64,000 nucleotides of DNA from Stutzerimonas stutzeri. Its GTDB lineage: Bacteria > Pseudomonadota > Gammaproteobacteria > Pseudomonadales > Pseudomonadaceae. The notes under the pieces are model-generated. The model searched no databases, was not told where the DNA came from, and was given only the letters and a program-made list of their open reading frames with translations. A program made the translations under genes and the position numbers. The stretch is taken from assembly GCF_009789555.1 (NCBI RefSeq), contig NZ_CP046902.1:4480001-4544000 (forward strand). The letters are read 5' to 3'. This document shows, in pieces, positions 19,052-27,774 of this stretch (position 1 is its first letter; each line of letters begins with the position of its first letter).

Positions 19052-20583
19052 GCCGCACCCGCCGCGTGGTCACCGCCGGCCATGTAGTGGCCGAGGATGG
19101 CCCGATCGGCCTGCTCCGCAGGCACCTCGAAATTGATTTCACCCTCATGGATCACCAGGATGCGGTCGGACATTTCCAGCAGCTCGTCCAGATCCTCGCT
19201 CAGCAGCAGGACCGCCGCGCCACGCGCGCGGGCATCACGCAGACGCTGGTGAATGATCGCCACGGAGGCGAAATCCAGACCGAATACCGGATTGGAGACC
19301 ACCAGCGTGCGCACGTCATGGGTCAGTTCCCGGGCCAGTACAGCGCGTTGCACGTTGCCGCCAGACAACGTACCGATGGGCCGCAGCGGATCGGCCGGGC
19401 GTACGTTGAATCGCTCGATCAGTGCCTCGGCCTGGGCCTGGATTGCCCGGCGGTTGATCAGCCAACCCTGGCGGCACAGCGGCGGCTGATCGAAATTGCG
19501 CAGCGCCAGGTTGTCCGCCACGCTCATGCCCGCGATGCAGGCGTTGCGTAGCGGCTCTTCCGGCAGGCTGAAGACCTTCTCGCGCTGCATTTCCCGTCGA
19601 CTGGCCTGATAGCGGACACCGTTGATGCGAATCTCGCCACCGGCCGGCTGCCGCTGCCCGAGCAACGCCTCGGTCAGCTCGCGCTGGCCGTTGCCGGAGA
19701 TGCCGGCGATACCGACGATTTCGCCGGGGCGCACGCTAAGCGACAGACCACTGACGGCCAGCGTGCCCTTGTCATTGGCCACGCTCAGTTCGAGGACTTC
19801 AAGCCGCGCAGCGATGTCATGGTTGACCGGCTGCTGAATGACCGGCTCGGCGGCCGATTCGGCGGCGCCCATCATCCAGGCCGCCAGTTCCTCCTGCGAG
19901 GTGGCGCTGACCTGTGTGTTGCCGACCAGGCGCCCCTTGCGCAGCACGCTGACATCGTCAGCGAAGCGCGACACCTCGCCGAACTTGTGCGTAATCATCA
20001 ACACCGAAATGTCGCCCCGGTGGGCCATGTCACGCATCAGGCCCAGCACTTCCTCGGCCTCCTGCGGAGTCAGAACCGAAGTGGGTTCGTCGAGAATGAT
20101 TAGCTGGCGGTCCAGGTATAGCTGCTTGAGGATCTCCAGTTTCTGCTTTTCACCGGCCGCCAACGAACTGACCGGGCGATCGATATCCAGCCTGAACGGC
20201 ATGCGCTGCATGAAGTCGTCGAGTCGCTTGCGCTCCAGCGGCCAGTCGATCCGCCAGTTCAGGTCGCCGCGCGACAGGACCAGGTTCTCCGCCACGCTCA
20301 GGCCCGGGGCCACGGTGAAGTGCTGGTAGACCATGCCAATACCCAGCGCGTGCGAGTCCCTGGGCGTGCGGATCTCCCGCTGGCGGTTGTTGACCAGCAA
20401 CTCGCCATCGTCCAGCGGACCGTAGCCAACGATACCCTTGACCAGCGTGCTCTTGCCCGCGCCATTCTCCCCGAGCAGCGCATGCACAGTCCCGGCGCGC
20501 ACGGTCAGGGACACATCGGCCAGCGCCTGGAAGTTGCCGAAGCGCTTGCTGGCGCCGATGATTTCCAGCTTCACCGCACGCAT
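19048..20583 (-). CDS. ABC transporter ATPase with two NBDs (BMP/nucleoside-type, YufO-like)
   Basis: 511 residues from the ATG at 20581-20583, two bases below the preceding stop. The first NBD has Walker A (GENGAGKST near 37-45), signature LAAGEKQKLEI and Walker B (LIILDEPTSVL). The second has a degenerate Walker A (GISGNGQRE) and signature LSGGNVQRAVLAREL, as is usual for the CUT2-like BMP-family nucleoside importers. It partners the two permeases at 22300-24325 and the BMP binding protein at 24329. The frame is open upstream but that part lies inside the biuret-hydrolase-like gene. Confidence 0.9.
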   Translation of the reverse strand: MRAVKLEIIGASKRFGNFQALADVSLTVRAGTVHALLGENGAGKSTLVKGIVGYGPLDDGELLVNNRQREIRTPRDSHALGIGMVYQHFTVAPGLSVAENLVLSRGDLNWRIDWPLERKRLDDFMQRMPFRLDIDRPVSSLAAGEKQKLEILKQLYLDRQLIILDEPTSVLTPQEAEEVLGLMRDMAHRGDISVLMITHKFGEVSRFADDVSVLRKGRLVGNTQVSATSQEELAAWMMGAAESAAEPVIQQPVNHDIAARLEVLELSVANDKGTLAVSGLSLSVRPGEIVGIAGISGNGQRELTEALLGQRQPAGGEIRINGVRYQASRREMQREKVFSLPEEPLRNACIAGMSVADNLALRNFDQPPLCRQGWLINRRAIQAQAEALIERFNVRPADPLRPIGTLSGGNVQRAVLARELTHDVRTLVVSNPVFGLDFASVAIIHQRLRDARARGAAVLLLSEDLDELLEMSDRILVIHEGEINFEVPAEQADRAILGHYMAGGDHAAGAA

Positions 20584-20585
20584 GC

Positions 20586-21275
20586 TCAATGCTCGCTCAA
20601 CAGCGCGACAAGCGACGCCGAGTCGGAAACGGCACCGAACACGCCGCCCTGCATCTTGACCATGTGCACCGCCGCCAGGTGATTGCCCCGGTCGGTGGCG
20701 CCACAGCAGTCTTCGAGCAGTAGACACTCGAAGCCGCGATCATTGGCCTCGCGCATGGTCGTGTGCACGCAGACGTCGGTGGTGATGCCGCACAGAATCA
20801 GGTTCTCGATGCCCCGGGTACGCAGGATCAGCTCCAGGTCCGTGGCGCAGAACGAGCCCTTGCCGGGCTTGTCGATGATCACCTCGCCGTCCAGCGGCTG
20901 CAGTTCGGGAATCAATTCCCAGCCCGGCTCGCCGCGCACCAGGATACGCCCGCAGGGACCGGTATCGCCGATGCCAGCGCCGATCCGCTGGGAACGCCAG
21001 CGTTTGTTGGCCGGCAGGTCGGACAGATCCGGGCGGTGCCCCTCACGGGTATGGATAATGTGGAAGCCCTGCTCACGCATGATCTTCAAGACCCGGCCGA
21101 TGGGCTCGATGGGCGCGCGTACCGCTGCCAGATCATAGCCCATGGTGTCGACGTAGCCGCCCTCGCCACAGAAGTCGATCTGCATATCGATGATCACCAG
21201 CGCGGTATTGGCCGGATGCAACTGACCGTTGTACGGCCAGGGATAAGGCTCGGAAGTCAAAAAACGTTCGCTCAC
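20586..21275 (-). CDS. biuH: Biuret hydrolase-like isochorismatase (BiuH)
   Basis: 229 residues from a GTG at 21273-21275, four bases below the formamidase stop and after AGGA. The sequence closely follows the Rhizobium leguminosarum biuret hydrolase as I remember it (PYPWPYNGQL, THREGHRPDLSDLPANKRWR, KGSFCATDLEL, DCCGATD). The catalytic triad Asp30, Lys139, Cys169 is present, and so is a Gln (Q209 in KMQGGVFG) corresponding to the biuret-binding glutamine. It converts biuret to allophanate and ammonia in the cytoplasm. No allophanate hydrolase is in this window, so the last step must be encoded elsewhere. Confidence 0.85.
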   Translation of the reverse strand: MSERFLTSEPYPWPYNGQLHPANTALVIIDMQIDFCGEGGYVDTMGYDLAAVRAPIEPIGRVLKIMREQGFHIIHTREGHRPDLSDLPANKRWRSQRIGAGIGDTGPCGRILVRGEPGWELIPELQPLDGEVIIDKPGKGSFCATDLELILRTRGIENLILCGITTDVCVHTTMREANDRGFECLLLEDCCGATDRGNHLAAVHMVKMQGGVFGAVSDSASLVALLSEH

Positions 21276-21279
21276 GGTA

Positions 21280-22287
21280 CTAGTCCTGGTTGTCCGGGTT
21301 GTAGAGACGCTCGGGTGCGGGAAATCCGCAGCTGCTGCCGTCGGTGTGCACGACCTCGTCTTCCCACGGCAATCGGTACTGGCCTTCAGCAAGGTCATGC
21401 ATGTAGGTGTAGGGACAATCCTGCGCGCCGCCCTTTACCGCCACGTAACCGCGGTGGCCGAACTGGTAGATGTTGTTTTCCACGCCCCAATGCTTGCGGG
21501 CCTCGCGTACCAGGTCCGGGCGCAGTTCACAGCAAACGATCTCATCGGCGCGCCCGCCCCCCTCGGCCATCGGCGTTCCGTCGAAATCGACGAACATGGC
21601 TTCGCCCATCGAGTCGAAGGTGCCGTCGGAGCCGCACATGCATACGCTGGCGGTCTGCATCAGATTAGTGAAGGCATTGACCTGGTTGGTGATCTTCCAC
21701 GAATGCCGGATCGGCGCGGTATAGCCCGCGGTGCGGATCATGATTTCGGCGCCCTTGTAGGCGCATTCGCGGGCCATTTCCGGGAACATGCCGTCGTGGC
21801 AGATGATCAGCGCGAGCTTGCTGCCGCGCGGCCCTTCGCAGACCGGGATGCCCAGGTCGCCCGGTTCCCAGGGCTCGACCGGCACCCACGGATGCAGCTT
21901 GCGATAGTAGAGCCGCACCTCGCCGGTATCATCGACGATGATGCCGCTGTTGTAGGGATTGCCCTGCGGGTTGGCCTCCATGATTGAGAAGCAGCCCCAG
22001 ATACTGTGCTCGATGCAGGCCTGTTTCAATGCGGCCACTTCCGGCCCGTCCAGCGTGCACAGGATGTCTGGCGAGGTGTCCATCGACAGACCGTGCAGCG
22101 AATACTCGGGAAACACGATCAAATCCATGCCCGGCATACTGCGGCGTGCCTTGCCGATCATCGACACGACCTTCTGCGTCTGGGTCCAGAGTTCATCGCG
22201 GGTATGCGGGTCCGGCAATGTCAGTTGGGCCAGCCCGATCACGACGCCATTGGGTGATTTGTTCAATCCGCCAAGTCCACTTGCCAT
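21280..22287 (-). CDS. amiF: Formamidase AmiF (nitrilase superfamily)
   Basis: 335 residues, the length of the AmiF family. The Glu-Lys-Cys triad is Glu61 (IVFPEYSLHG), Lys130 (LYYRKLHPW) and Cys163 (LIICHDGMFPE). Family-specific stretches such as EPWEPGDLGIPVCEGP, WGVENNIYQFGHRGYVA and LPWED match Helicobacter formamidase and separate it from aliphatic amidase AmiE. It hydrolyses formamide to formate and ammonia. It sits in the minus-strand operon between the permease and the biuret-hydrolase-like gene, so it is likely part of nitrogen release from the same substrate, or a related small amide is the true substrate. Confidence 0.85.
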   Translation of the reverse strand: MASGLGGLNKSPNGVVIGLAQLTLPDPHTRDELWTQTQKVVSMIGKARRSMPGMDLIVFPEYSLHGLSMDTSPDILCTLDGPEVAALKQACIEHSIWGCFSIMEANPQGNPYNSGIIVDDTGEVRLYYRKLHPWVPVEPWEPGDLGIPVCEGPRGSKLALIICHDGMFPEMARECAYKGAEIMIRTAGYTAPIRHSWKITNQVNAFTNLMQTASVCMCGSDGTFDSMGEAMFVDFDGTPMAEGGGRADEIVCCELRPDLVREARKHWGVENNIYQFGHRGYVAVKGGAQDCPYTYMHDLAEGQYRLPWEDEVVHTDGSSCGFPAPERLYNPDNQD

Positions 22288-22299
22288 GCGTAATTACCT

Positions 22300-23220
22300 C
22301 TAGCGATTGAGACTGAGCTCGCCGGGAGCTCCGGTCAGTGTGCGGTTCGGACGACAGGTAGCGAGCATCACCGCCATCGTCAAAATGTAGGGTGCGGCGC
22401 TGTACAGGTAGTAGCCCGAGCTGATGCCCACCGATTGCAGCGCCGGGCCGATGGCACCGGCGGCGCCGAACACCATCGACGCCCACAGGCAGTTCAGCGG
22501 CTGCCAGCGGGCGAAGATCACCAGCGCCACCGCCATCAGGCCCTGGCCACTGGACAGGCCCTCGTTCCAACTGCCCGGATAGTAAAGCGACAGATAGGAG
22601 CCGCCGACACCGGCCAGGAAGCCGCCTGCCGCGGTGGCGATTACGCGCACTCGCAGTGGCCGGTAGCCCAGCGCCTGGGCCGATTCGGAGTGGTCCCCGA
22701 CCAGGCGCAGAACCAGGCCCCAGCGTGTGCTGCGCAAGCCCCAATGCAGGAAGATCGCCAGTGCCACGCCGATAAAGAACAGTACGTTGATGTTCAGCGC
22801 CGAACGCATGCTGGGATCGTTGCTCCAGACGCCGAGGGAAATCGAGGGCAGCATCGGTGCTTGGGGCTGAATGAAGGCCTTGCCGAGAAAGAACGCCAGG
22901 CCGGTACCGAGCAACATCAGTGCGATGCCGAAGGCAATGTCATTGACACGCGGCAGCGAGCAGACCATGCCATGCAGCAGTCCAAGCAACAGCCCGATTC
23001 CGCCAGCTGCGAGCACCCCGGTCCAGGCCGACCCAGACAAGTAGGCCACGGCATAACCGACCATCGCACCGGCGACCAGAATGCCTTCCAGCCCCAGGTT
23101 GATGCGCCCACTCTTTTCCGTCAGACATTCGCCCAGGCTGACGAACAGGAACGGCGTACCGACCCGCACCGCACCCGCCAACAGGGCCAGCAGGAAGGTC
23201 ACGAAATCCAGATCACCCAT
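22300..23220 (-). CDS. ABC transporter permease (BMP/nucleoside type, YufQ-like)
   Basis: 306 residues from the ATG at 23218-23220, preceded by GAGGTG; the longer open frame upstream overlaps the other permease gene and is not needed. It is hydrophobic throughout with about eight to ten helices, and has the family pattern LTEKSGRINLGLEGILVAGAM near 25-45 and VGDHSESAQALGY near 190. It is the second inner-membrane subunit of the BMP-type importer and overlaps the preceding permease gene by a few bases. Confidence 0.9.
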   Translation of the reverse strand: MGDLDFVTFLLALLAGAVRVGTPFLFVSLGECLTEKSGRINLGLEGILVAGAMVGYAVAYLSGSAWTGVLAAGGIGLLLGLLHGMVCSLPRVNDIAFGIALMLLGTGLAFFLGKAFIQPQAPMLPSISLGVWSNDPSMRSALNINVLFFIGVALAIFLHWGLRSTRWGLVLRLVGDHSESAQALGYRPLRVRVIATAAGGFLAGVGGSYLSLYYPGSWNEGLSSGQGLMAVALVIFARWQPLNCLWASMVFGAAGAIGPALQSVGISSGYYLYSAAPYILTMAVMLATCRPNRTLTGAPGELSLNR

Positions 23221-24325
23221 GTTGCACCTCGGCGCTCTTTGCCTTGTTGGCATGCTCCTCGAGGGAAATGCGCCATCCCGTGATCCTGCCTGCCAGTGCC
23301 TCCCAGGCAAGAAGGTTGGTGAACAGCAGCCCCTGAAGAATAAGCGTCGTGGCATCGGGCAGATCCAGCCGTCGTTGCAAAAGGCTGCCACTGGCCTCGA
23401 TGCCGCCGATCAGCGTCGCGCAGACGATAATGGCCAGCGGGTTATGCCGGGCGGCAAAGGACACCAGAATGCCGCTAATGCCATAACCGACGATCAACGA
23501 GGCGTTGGCACTGCCCTGCACCGCGCTGACCTCGTACATCCCCGCCAGCCCGGCCGCCGCTCCGCCGAGCACACAGGTGAAGATCACCAGCCGATTGACC
23601 GGAAGCCCTAGCATGCGCGCCGTCTGCACGTTGGCGCCGACCACGTCCAGGGCAAAGCCCTTGACGCTGTGGCGAACCAGCACCCAGGCCATCACGCAGG
23701 CAATGATGCCGGCGACCAGACCCCAGTGAACGCGGAACGAGTCCTCATTGATCACCCCGATCATCAGTGAATGATCCAGTCCCACGGTGGACGGTTTGTT
23801 CAGGCTGGAGGGATCCCGTAATGGCCCTTCGACCAGATGGTTGAACAGCGCGATGGCGATATAGGACAGCAGCAGACTGCCGATGGTCTCGTTCAGCCCG
23901 CGCTTCTGCCGCAACCAGCCATTGAGTCCGACCCAGAAGCCTCCGACCAACATCGCCACCAGCCCCATGGCGACAAGTGTCGCCAGCGGAGGCAGTCCGG
24001 TCAGCCACAGCGGCAGCGTCGCGGCCGCCAAGCCACCCAGCACCAGTGCGCCTTCGCCACCGATGATGATCAGACCGGCACGCGCCGGCAGCGCCACGCA
24101 CAGCGCCGTCAGCATCAACGGCGCGGCGCGCTGCAAGGTACTTTCCCAGGCAAAGGACGAACCGAAGGCGCCTTCGAACACCAGGCGAACGGCCTCGAAC
24201 GCCGGCTTGCCCTGAAGGCCCAGGAACAGCACGAACAGCGCAAAGGAGCTGATGATCGACAGCATGGTAGGCAGGCCGGGCAATGCCAGCCTGCCCAACT
24301 TACTCGCAAGATAGTGTGAATTCAT
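23213..24325 (-). CDS. ABC transporter permease (BMP/nucleoside type, YufP-like)
   Basis: A 370-residue membrane protein. Family marks include a helix reading LIIIGGEGALVLGGLAAA and the cytoplasmic loop LNETIGSLLLSYIA, followed by VVGANVQTARMLG near 240. It starts three bases from the stop of the BMP binding protein gene and overlaps the next permease gene. It belongs to the same importer as the genes at 19048, 22300 and 24329. Confidence 0.9.
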   Translation of the reverse strand: MNSHYLASKLGRLALPGLPTMLSIISSFALFVLFLGLQGKPAFEAVRLVFEGAFGSSFAWESTLQRAAPLMLTALCVALPARAGLIIIGGEGALVLGGLAAATLPLWLTGLPPLATLVAMGLVAMLVGGFWVGLNGWLRQKRGLNETIGSLLLSYIAIALFNHLVEGPLRDPSSLNKPSTVGLDHSLMIGVINEDSFRVHWGLVAGIIACVMAWVLVRHSVKGFALDVVGANVQTARMLGLPVNRLVIFTCVLGGAAAGLAGMYEVSAVQGSANASLIVGYGISGILVSFAARHNPLAIIVCATLIGGIEASGSLLQRRLDLPDATTLILQGLLFTNLLAWEALAGRITGWRISLEEHANKAKSAEVQHG

Positions 24326-24328
24326 GGA

Positions 24329-25438
24329 TCAGATATCGCCGCGCACGCCTTCGACGAGGTAGTCCATCTGCTCCAGCACCACGTCGGTCTGACCCAGCGA
24401 CTCGCCCTCGGCCAGGACCACGTTGCCCTTATTGTCGTTCAGCGGTCCCTTGAACAGCGTGAACTCACCAGCAATCATCGCTGCCTTGATCTGATCTGCG
24501 TGCTCACGGGCTGCGGCACTGACGTTGGCACCGTAATCCGAGGTCTTGACGAACCCTTCTGCCAGGCCGCCGCGCATGAAGTTGTTCATGGTCTGGCCCT
24601 TCTGAGCCGCTTCGACGTGTGCGCGATACGGTGTTTCCCAGTTCCATTCGGCACCGGTCAGATAACCGTTGGGTGCCAGAGCCGCCTGGCTGGCATGGTA
24701 ACCACAGCTCATTACGCCTCGACGCTCGGCCGTTTCAACGATGACCTTGGGGCCATCGACGTGACAGGTCAGCACGTCACAGCCCTGGTCGATCAGGCCG
24801 TTGGCGGCTTCCGCCTCGCGCACCGGCAGCGACCAGTCCCCGGTAAATATTACGGTCGTGGTGATTTCCGGATCCACCGAGCGCGCGCCGAGGGTGAACG
24901 CATTGATATTACGCAACACTTGGGCAACGGGTTTGGCGGCGATGAAACCGAGGCGCTTGGATTTGCTCATGTGGCCGGCCACCACACCGTTGAGGTACTG
25001 ACCCTCGTCGATATAGCCAAAGAAGCTGCCCACGTTCTCCGGGTGTTTGCTGGCATCCCACAATCCGCCGCAGTGGGCAAAACGTACCTCTGGGTACCGC
25101 TGGGCTACCCTCAACACGTGGGGATCGAAATAACCGAAGGAGGTAGCGAAGATCAGTTCCGCACCGTCCTGACGGATCATGGCCTCCATTGCCTGCTGCA
25201 CGGCAGACGTCTCGGGTACATTCTCTTCCTCGACGACCGTGACGTTGGGCATGCTGCGAATGATGCGCGCAGCTTGGGCATGGGCCTGGTTGTAACCGAA
25301 GTCATCACGCGCCCCGACGTACACGAAGCCGACTACAAGAGGTTTGTCCGCCGCGCGGGCAATGCTGAAGGGCATCGCAGCAGCAATACCGATAATACTG
25401 GCGAGCCTAAGGAATTTACGACGGTCGAGATCTGACAT
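24329..25438 (-). CDS. BMP-family ABC transporter substrate-binding protein
   Basis: 369 residues from the ATG at 25436-25438, preceded by AAGGA; an earlier in-frame ATG at 25480 adds 14 unlikely residues. The N-terminus DRRKFLRLASIIG followed by a hydrophobic stretch ending ARA looks like a Tat-type signal. The mature protein shows the BMP/PnrA pattern (FVYVGARDDFGYNQAHA, ATSFGYFDPHVLRVAQ, VGSFFGYIDEGQYLNGVVAG). Such proteins bind nucleosides, purines or related rings. It is the first gene of the minus-strand operon. Confidence 0.88.
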   Translation of the reverse strand: MSDLDRRKFLRLASIIGIAAAMPFSIARAADKPLVVGFVYVGARDDFGYNQAHAQAARIIRSMPNVTVVEEENVPETSAVQQAMEAMIRQDGAELIFATSFGYFDPHVLRVAQRYPEVRFAHCGGLWDASKHPENVGSFFGYIDEGQYLNGVVAGHMSKSKRLGFIAAKPVAQVLRNINAFTLGARSVDPEITTTVIFTGDWSLPVREAEAANGLIDQGCDVLTCHVDGPKVIVETAERRGVMSCGYHASQAALAPNGYLTGAEWNWETPYRAHVEAAQKGQTMNNFMRGGLAEGFVKTSDYGANVSAAAREHADQIKAAMIAGEFTLFKGPLNDNKGNVVLAEGESLGQTDVVLEQMDYLVEGVRGDI

Positions 25439-25786
25439 TGGCAGGGTCCTTCGTGAGCATGGAATCATGTGTTCATTCATGTATTCATGTTCAAGGCACG
25501 ATGCATGCCAGCCGCCAAATTCGGTCGAATGGCAAGTTCAGGCGGGACGTTGCGCTTTATCTTCGAGCATCCTGGGGAACCCAAGCATCCTATTAGTGCA
25601 CCCCATTGAGGGCTGCTACGCTGTAATTCGACCCCGCAAGCCTGCAGGCGCGTTGCGTGAGCATTCGCCAGCGCCATCGGCATTTGTCCAAACCGATCAT
25701 CGCGCTTGATGGCTTTTGCCATTGTTGGCCGCGCGACGCGGCGCCAATATCCGGGGAACCAATAACAAGAAACCCAGGAGTCAGCC
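25439..25786. other. Divergent intergenic region of the island
   Basis: 348 bases with no gene I can support. It must carry the promoters for the minus-strand importer operon and the acyl-CoA synthetase. Three copies of TCATGT occur at 25465, 25477 and 25485, just upstream of the importer operon, and could be regulator half-sites (for example for the GntR protein). The minus-strand open frame through 25477-25788 has no recognisable protein. Confidence 0.4.
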
Positions 25787-27421
25787 ATGCGCGACTATGC
25801 GATTGCGGCCAATGCGTTCGACTACGACCAGACGGTATCGGCGATCCTCTCAGGCGACCTGTCAGCCATGAATGCCTGTATCGAGTGCTGCGACCGCCAC
25901 GCGGATTCGAACAGGATCGCCCTGATCTGGGAGGGCCGCGACGGCCAGCGCGCCACCTGGACGTTCGGGCAGCTCAAGGACGCCGCGGCGCGTTTTGCCA
26001 ATCTGCTGGACAGTCTCGGGATAAAGCCGGGCGATACCGTTGCCGGCTTGCTGCCGCGCACGCCCGAACTGCTGGTCACCATCCTCGGGACCTGGCGCCT
26101 GGGTGCGATCTACCAGCCACTGTTCACGGCCTTCGGGCCCAAGGCGGTCGAGCATCGAATCCGGGAGTCCGGCGCCAGGATGGTGGTTACCGACACGACC
26201 AACAGCGAGAAGCTGGACGCCATCGAGGCGGCGCCCAGGCGCCTGGTGGTCGGCAACGGTCCCGATGGTTTCTGGACGCAGGTGAACCGTCAGCCGAATG
26301 TATTCGAGCCCGTGCTGCTCAGTGGCGAGTCGCCTTTTCTGGCGATGTTCACCTCAGGCACCACCGGACCCGCGAAACAGTTGCACGTGCCGCTCAAGGC
26401 CATCGTGGCATTCGTCACTTACATGCGGGACGCAGTGGACCTTCGGCCCGAAGACAACTTCTGGAACATCGCCGATCCGGGCTGGGCGTATGGCCTGTAC
26501 TACGCTGTCACCGGGCCGCTGGCCATGGGGCACAGCACGCTGTTCTACGAAGGCAGTTTCACGGTGGACAGTACCTGCCGTGTGGTGAGCGAGTACGGCA
26601 TCACCAACATGGCAGGGTCGCCGACCGCATTCCGCTTGCTGCTGGCGGCCCGCAGCGAGGTGGAAAGCGCGATCAAGGGACGTCTGCGCGCCGTGAGCAG
26701 CGCGGGCGAACCGCTCACGCCCGAGGTTATCCGCTGGTTCAGCAGCGGCCTTGGCTGCACGATCCATGATCATTATGGCCAGACCGAACTCGGCATGGTG
26801 CTCTGTAACCATCACGCATTGCGCCATAGCGTCAGTATCGGAACGGCCGGATATGCCATGCCAGGGCATCGGGTCGTGGTCCTGGATGACCAGCAACGCG
26901 AGCTGGAGCCAGGCAAACCGGGCATGCTGGCGCTGGACCGTCGACGTTCGCCGTTGCTCTGGTTCGCGGGCTATGTGGGGACGCGGACCAAGGCGTTTGT
27001 CGGCGACTATTACCTGAGCGGCGACACGGTGGAGTTGAACGATGACGGTAGCATCAGCTTCGTGGGCCGCGCCGACGATGTCATCACGACGTCCGGTTAC
27101 CGCGTCGGGCCGTTCGATGTCGAGAGCGCACTCGTGGAGCATCCTGCCGTGATCGAAGCGGCCGTGATCGGCAAGCCTGACCCCGAACGCACCGAGCTGG
27201 TGAAGGCCTTCGTGGTGCTGCATGGCAGTCAGGTGGGCGACACGGCGCTGGCTGAACAGCTGCAACGGCATGTACGTGAACGCCTGTCCGCCCATGCCTA
27301 CCCGCGCGAGATCGAGTTCGTCGCCGAGCTTCCCAAGACCCCGAGCGGCAAGATTCAGCGGTTTCTTCTGCGTGATCGGGAAAAGGCGGCTCAACAGCCA
27401 TCAGCGGCGGAGCACTCGTAG
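25787..27421 (+). CDS. AMP-binding acyl-CoA synthetase (acetate/propionate-CoA ligase-like)
   Basis: 544 residues from the ATG at 25787, after CAGGAG. It belongs to the adenylate-forming superfamily, with the P-loop-like FTSGTTGPAKQ near 185-195, motif YGQTELGM near 327, the hinge region DDVITTSGYRVGPFDVESAL near 425-445 and the C-terminal catalytic Lys in KTPSGKIQR. It activates a short organic acid to its CoA thioester. It is divergent from the BMP importer operon, so it may process the carbon skeleton left after nitrogen removal, or it may be unrelated. The substrate is not readable. Confidence 0.85.
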   Translation: MRDYAIAANAFDYDQTVSAILSGDLSAMNACIECCDRHADSNRIALIWEGRDGQRATWTFGQLKDAAARFANLLDSLGIKPGDTVAGLLPRTPELLVTILGTWRLGAIYQPLFTAFGPKAVEHRIRESGARMVVTDTTNSEKLDAIEAAPRRLVVGNGPDGFWTQVNRQPNVFEPVLLSGESPFLAMFTSGTTGPAKQLHVPLKAIVAFVTYMRDAVDLRPEDNFWNIADPGWAYGLYYAVTGPLAMGHSTLFYEGSFTVDSTCRVVSEYGITNMAGSPTAFRLLLAARSEVESAIKGRLRAVSSAGEPLTPEVIRWFSSGLGCTIHDHYGQTELGMVLCNHHALRHSVSIGTAGYAMPGHRVVVLDDQQRELEPGKPGMLALDRRRSPLLWFAGYVGTRTKAFVGDYYLSGDTVELNDDGSISFVGRADDVITTSGYRVGPFDVESALVEHPAVIEAAVIGKPDPERTELVKAFVVLHGSQVGDTALAEQLQRHVRERLSAHAYPREIEFVAELPKTPSGKIQRFLLRDREKAAQQPSAAEHS

Positions 27422-27470
27422 CACACGCATGGCGTGGCGGGCAAAGCCAATACGCGGTGCGCGTCGTACC

Positions 27471-27547
27471 TGTGGGAGGCGCGCCCCGCGGCGAACGGCG
27501 GCGGCGCGGGCCCTCAAAAAACTTCGCCCCGGGGCGGGCCTCCTACG
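27471..27547. repeat. Inverted pair of REP-like elements
   Basis: The unit TGTGGGAGGCGCGCCCC plus GCGGCGAA (27471-27495) recurs in inverse orientation at 27523-27547 (TTCGCCCCGGGGCGGGCC plus TCCTACG), matching at about 21 of 25 positions, with a 27-base spacer. This is the form of Pseudomonas intergenic REP pairs, which fold into large hairpins. It separates the acyl-CoA synthetase gene from the next convergent gene. Confidence 0.7.
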
Positions 27548-27555
27548 AAAAGCAC

Positions 27556-27774
27556 CTACCTCTTTTCCGCGCGCAGGCCGGCGGCGAGCTCGATGTTCTC
27601 CTGCTCCAGCCGCTGGATGACGCCACCGAGCCTGCCCTGCACGTCGCGCAGCACGTCCAGCTCCTTGTTGCAGTGCCGGCATTGTAGCCATTGCACCCAT
27701 AGCAGTATCGCCAGCACCAGGACCGCACACAGGGACACGCCCACCACCAGCCAGGACACGCTCATCGCGCTCAT
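27556..27774 (-). CDS. Small membrane-anchored coiled-coil protein, unknown function
   Basis: 72 residues from the ATG at 27772-27774, after AGGAG. One N-terminal membrane helix (about 6-28, WLVVGVSLCAVLVLAILLW) is followed by a CRHC pair and an amphipathic coiled-coil (LDVLRDVQGRLGGVIQRL). It is probably an inner-membrane protein with a cytoplasmic coil. No family recognised. A 22-bp palindrome lies about 75 bases upstream. Confidence 0.65.
   Translation of the reverse strand: MSAMSVSWLVVGVSLCAVLVLAILLWVQWLQCRHCNKELDVLRDVQGRLGGVIQRLEQENIELAAGLRAEKR

Noticed and set aside
20584..20727. N-terminal extension of the BMP-type ABC ATPase
   Set aside because: It lies inside the biuret-hydrolase-like gene, and the family starts right at the ATG at 20581-20583.
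25477..25788. A 103-residue minus-strand frame upstream of the BMP operon
   Set aside because: No family features, poor start context, and it occupies the expected divergent promoter region.
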